From contig JAADYY010000335.1 in the NCBI GenBank assembly GCA_010092805.1, positions 1-5,498 on the forward strand: 5,498 bases of DNA, read 5' to 3'. The DNA comes from Chloroflexota bacterium (GTDB lineage: Bacteria > Chloroflexota > Anaerolineae > Aggregatilineales > Phototrophicaceae). The notes under the pieces are model-generated. The model saw only the letters and a list, made by a program, of their open reading frames with translations, had not been told where the DNA came from and searched no databases. Positions 5,125 through 5,498 of this stretch are shown here, piece after piece. Numbering within the stretch: position 1 is the first letter of the stretch; each line of letters begins with the position of its first letter. Made by a program: the position numbers and the translations under genes.

Positions 5125-5498
5125 ATGTCTGAACACGAAAATATCAATCATTTATTTCAAACGCCCGTCTTCACGCAGCTCGCCGAGCGCCCATTTGCGC
5201 ACTGCGCCACGATCACCGTCATGCCCGATGGTGAGGGGTTGTTGGCCGCGTGGATGGGTGGGGCTTACGAAACCGCGCAGGATGTGGCGCTGCTGACAGC
5301 CTACAAACCATCCGCCGAAGCGCCCTGGTCACGGCCCTGGGTCATCGCCGAAGTCGCCGGGCATTCGCTGGGGCAGCCCGTCTTCTTCCACCCCCCAAAT
5401 CCACCGAATCGACCCACCGACGGCGAATTGTGGCTGTTCTTCGTCGTGATCATGGGCCACGACTGGACGAGCGCGCAGATCCACTGGCAGCGCAGCGA
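5125..5498 (+). CDS. BNR/sialidase-fold protein, 3' end beyond window
   Basis: The first 124 codons of this gene resemble the start of the BNR_2/exo-alpha-sialidase-like family of beta-propellers. HCATITVMPDGEGLLAAWMG (26-45) is the opening strand pair (threshold phrase plus GLL-AAW-GG). DVALLTAY (53-60) follows, then W-SRPWVIAE (68-76), GQPVFF (83-88) and DGELWLFFVV (99-108). Related proteins act on glycosides or have no proven activity, so sialic acid as substrate is not implied. No signal peptide is visible, so the protein looks cytosolic, unlike classical secreted sialidases. The start is uncertain: a GTG at 5119 lies two codons upstream in frame, and neither has a strong Shine-Dalgarno sequence (GAAGAA at 5104-5109 is the best candidate). 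It follows iclR by 67 bp with no terminator or second operator seen, so co-transcription is likely. Confidence 0.75.
   Translation, partial: MSEHENINHLFQTPVFTQLAERPFAHCATITVMPDGEGLLAAWMGGAYETAQDVALLTAYKPSAEAPWSRPWVIAEVAGHSLGQPVFFHPPNPPNRPTDGELWLFFVVIMGHDWTSAQIHWQRS

Overview
The window reads as a GC-rich bacterial chromosome segment with short, AT-richer intergenic regions. A Tat-exported PhoX-type protein, a short Tat translocase subunit, a divergent flavoprotein, an IclR regulator and a BNR/sialidase-like gene together suggest a free-living heterotroph. My best guess is a Chloroflexota-type lineage, but that rests on protein style only and no marker gene is present.

Left part (1-2682, minus strand). 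phoX (772-2556) encodes a 594-aa PhoX/DUF839-family protein with a textbook twin-arginine signal. Upstream of it lie three tandem CTG-TTTAA-type repeats about 11-12 bp apart (2649-2682), followed 8 bp later by TATAAA (2635-2640). This is the layout of a PhoB-activated Pho-box promoter. A hairpin followed by a T-rich tract (697-736) ends the phoX transcript. Beyond it, a 22-bp tandem direct repeat (622-665) precedes tatA (437-607). After 12 bp comes an unrecognised gene that runs off the left edge (1-424). The PhoX-type enzyme and a component of the pathway that exports it are therefore neighbours, although the terminator suggests they are separate transcription units.

Middle (2683-4140). The 228-bp divergent region between phoX and the flavoprotein also holds a perfect 11-bp inverted repeat (2713-2740). 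Next comes a 407-aa FAD/NAD(P)-type oxidoreductase (2785-4008, plus strand). It keeps the overall fold signature of the family, but several canonical cofactor motifs are altered. A 12-bp stem hairpin (4108-4140) follows it.

Right part (4141-5498, plus strand). A strong sigma-70-like promoter (TTGACA, 17 bp, TATTGT) is followed by a 23-bp palindrome with TTCCA/TGGAA half-sites. Then comes an IclR-family regulator (4275-5057), which fits autoregulation. After 67 bp a cytosolic BNR/sialidase-fold gene begins and runs off the right edge. It is probably the first target gene of a carbohydrate-catabolic locus controlled by the regulator.

I see no RNA genes, CRISPR arrays, insertion sequences or attachment sites. 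Nothing here is clearly a new system. The most informative points are the Pho-box architecture, the phoX/tatA linkage, the tandem repeat before tatA, the degenerate oxidoreductase motifs and the IclR palindrome.
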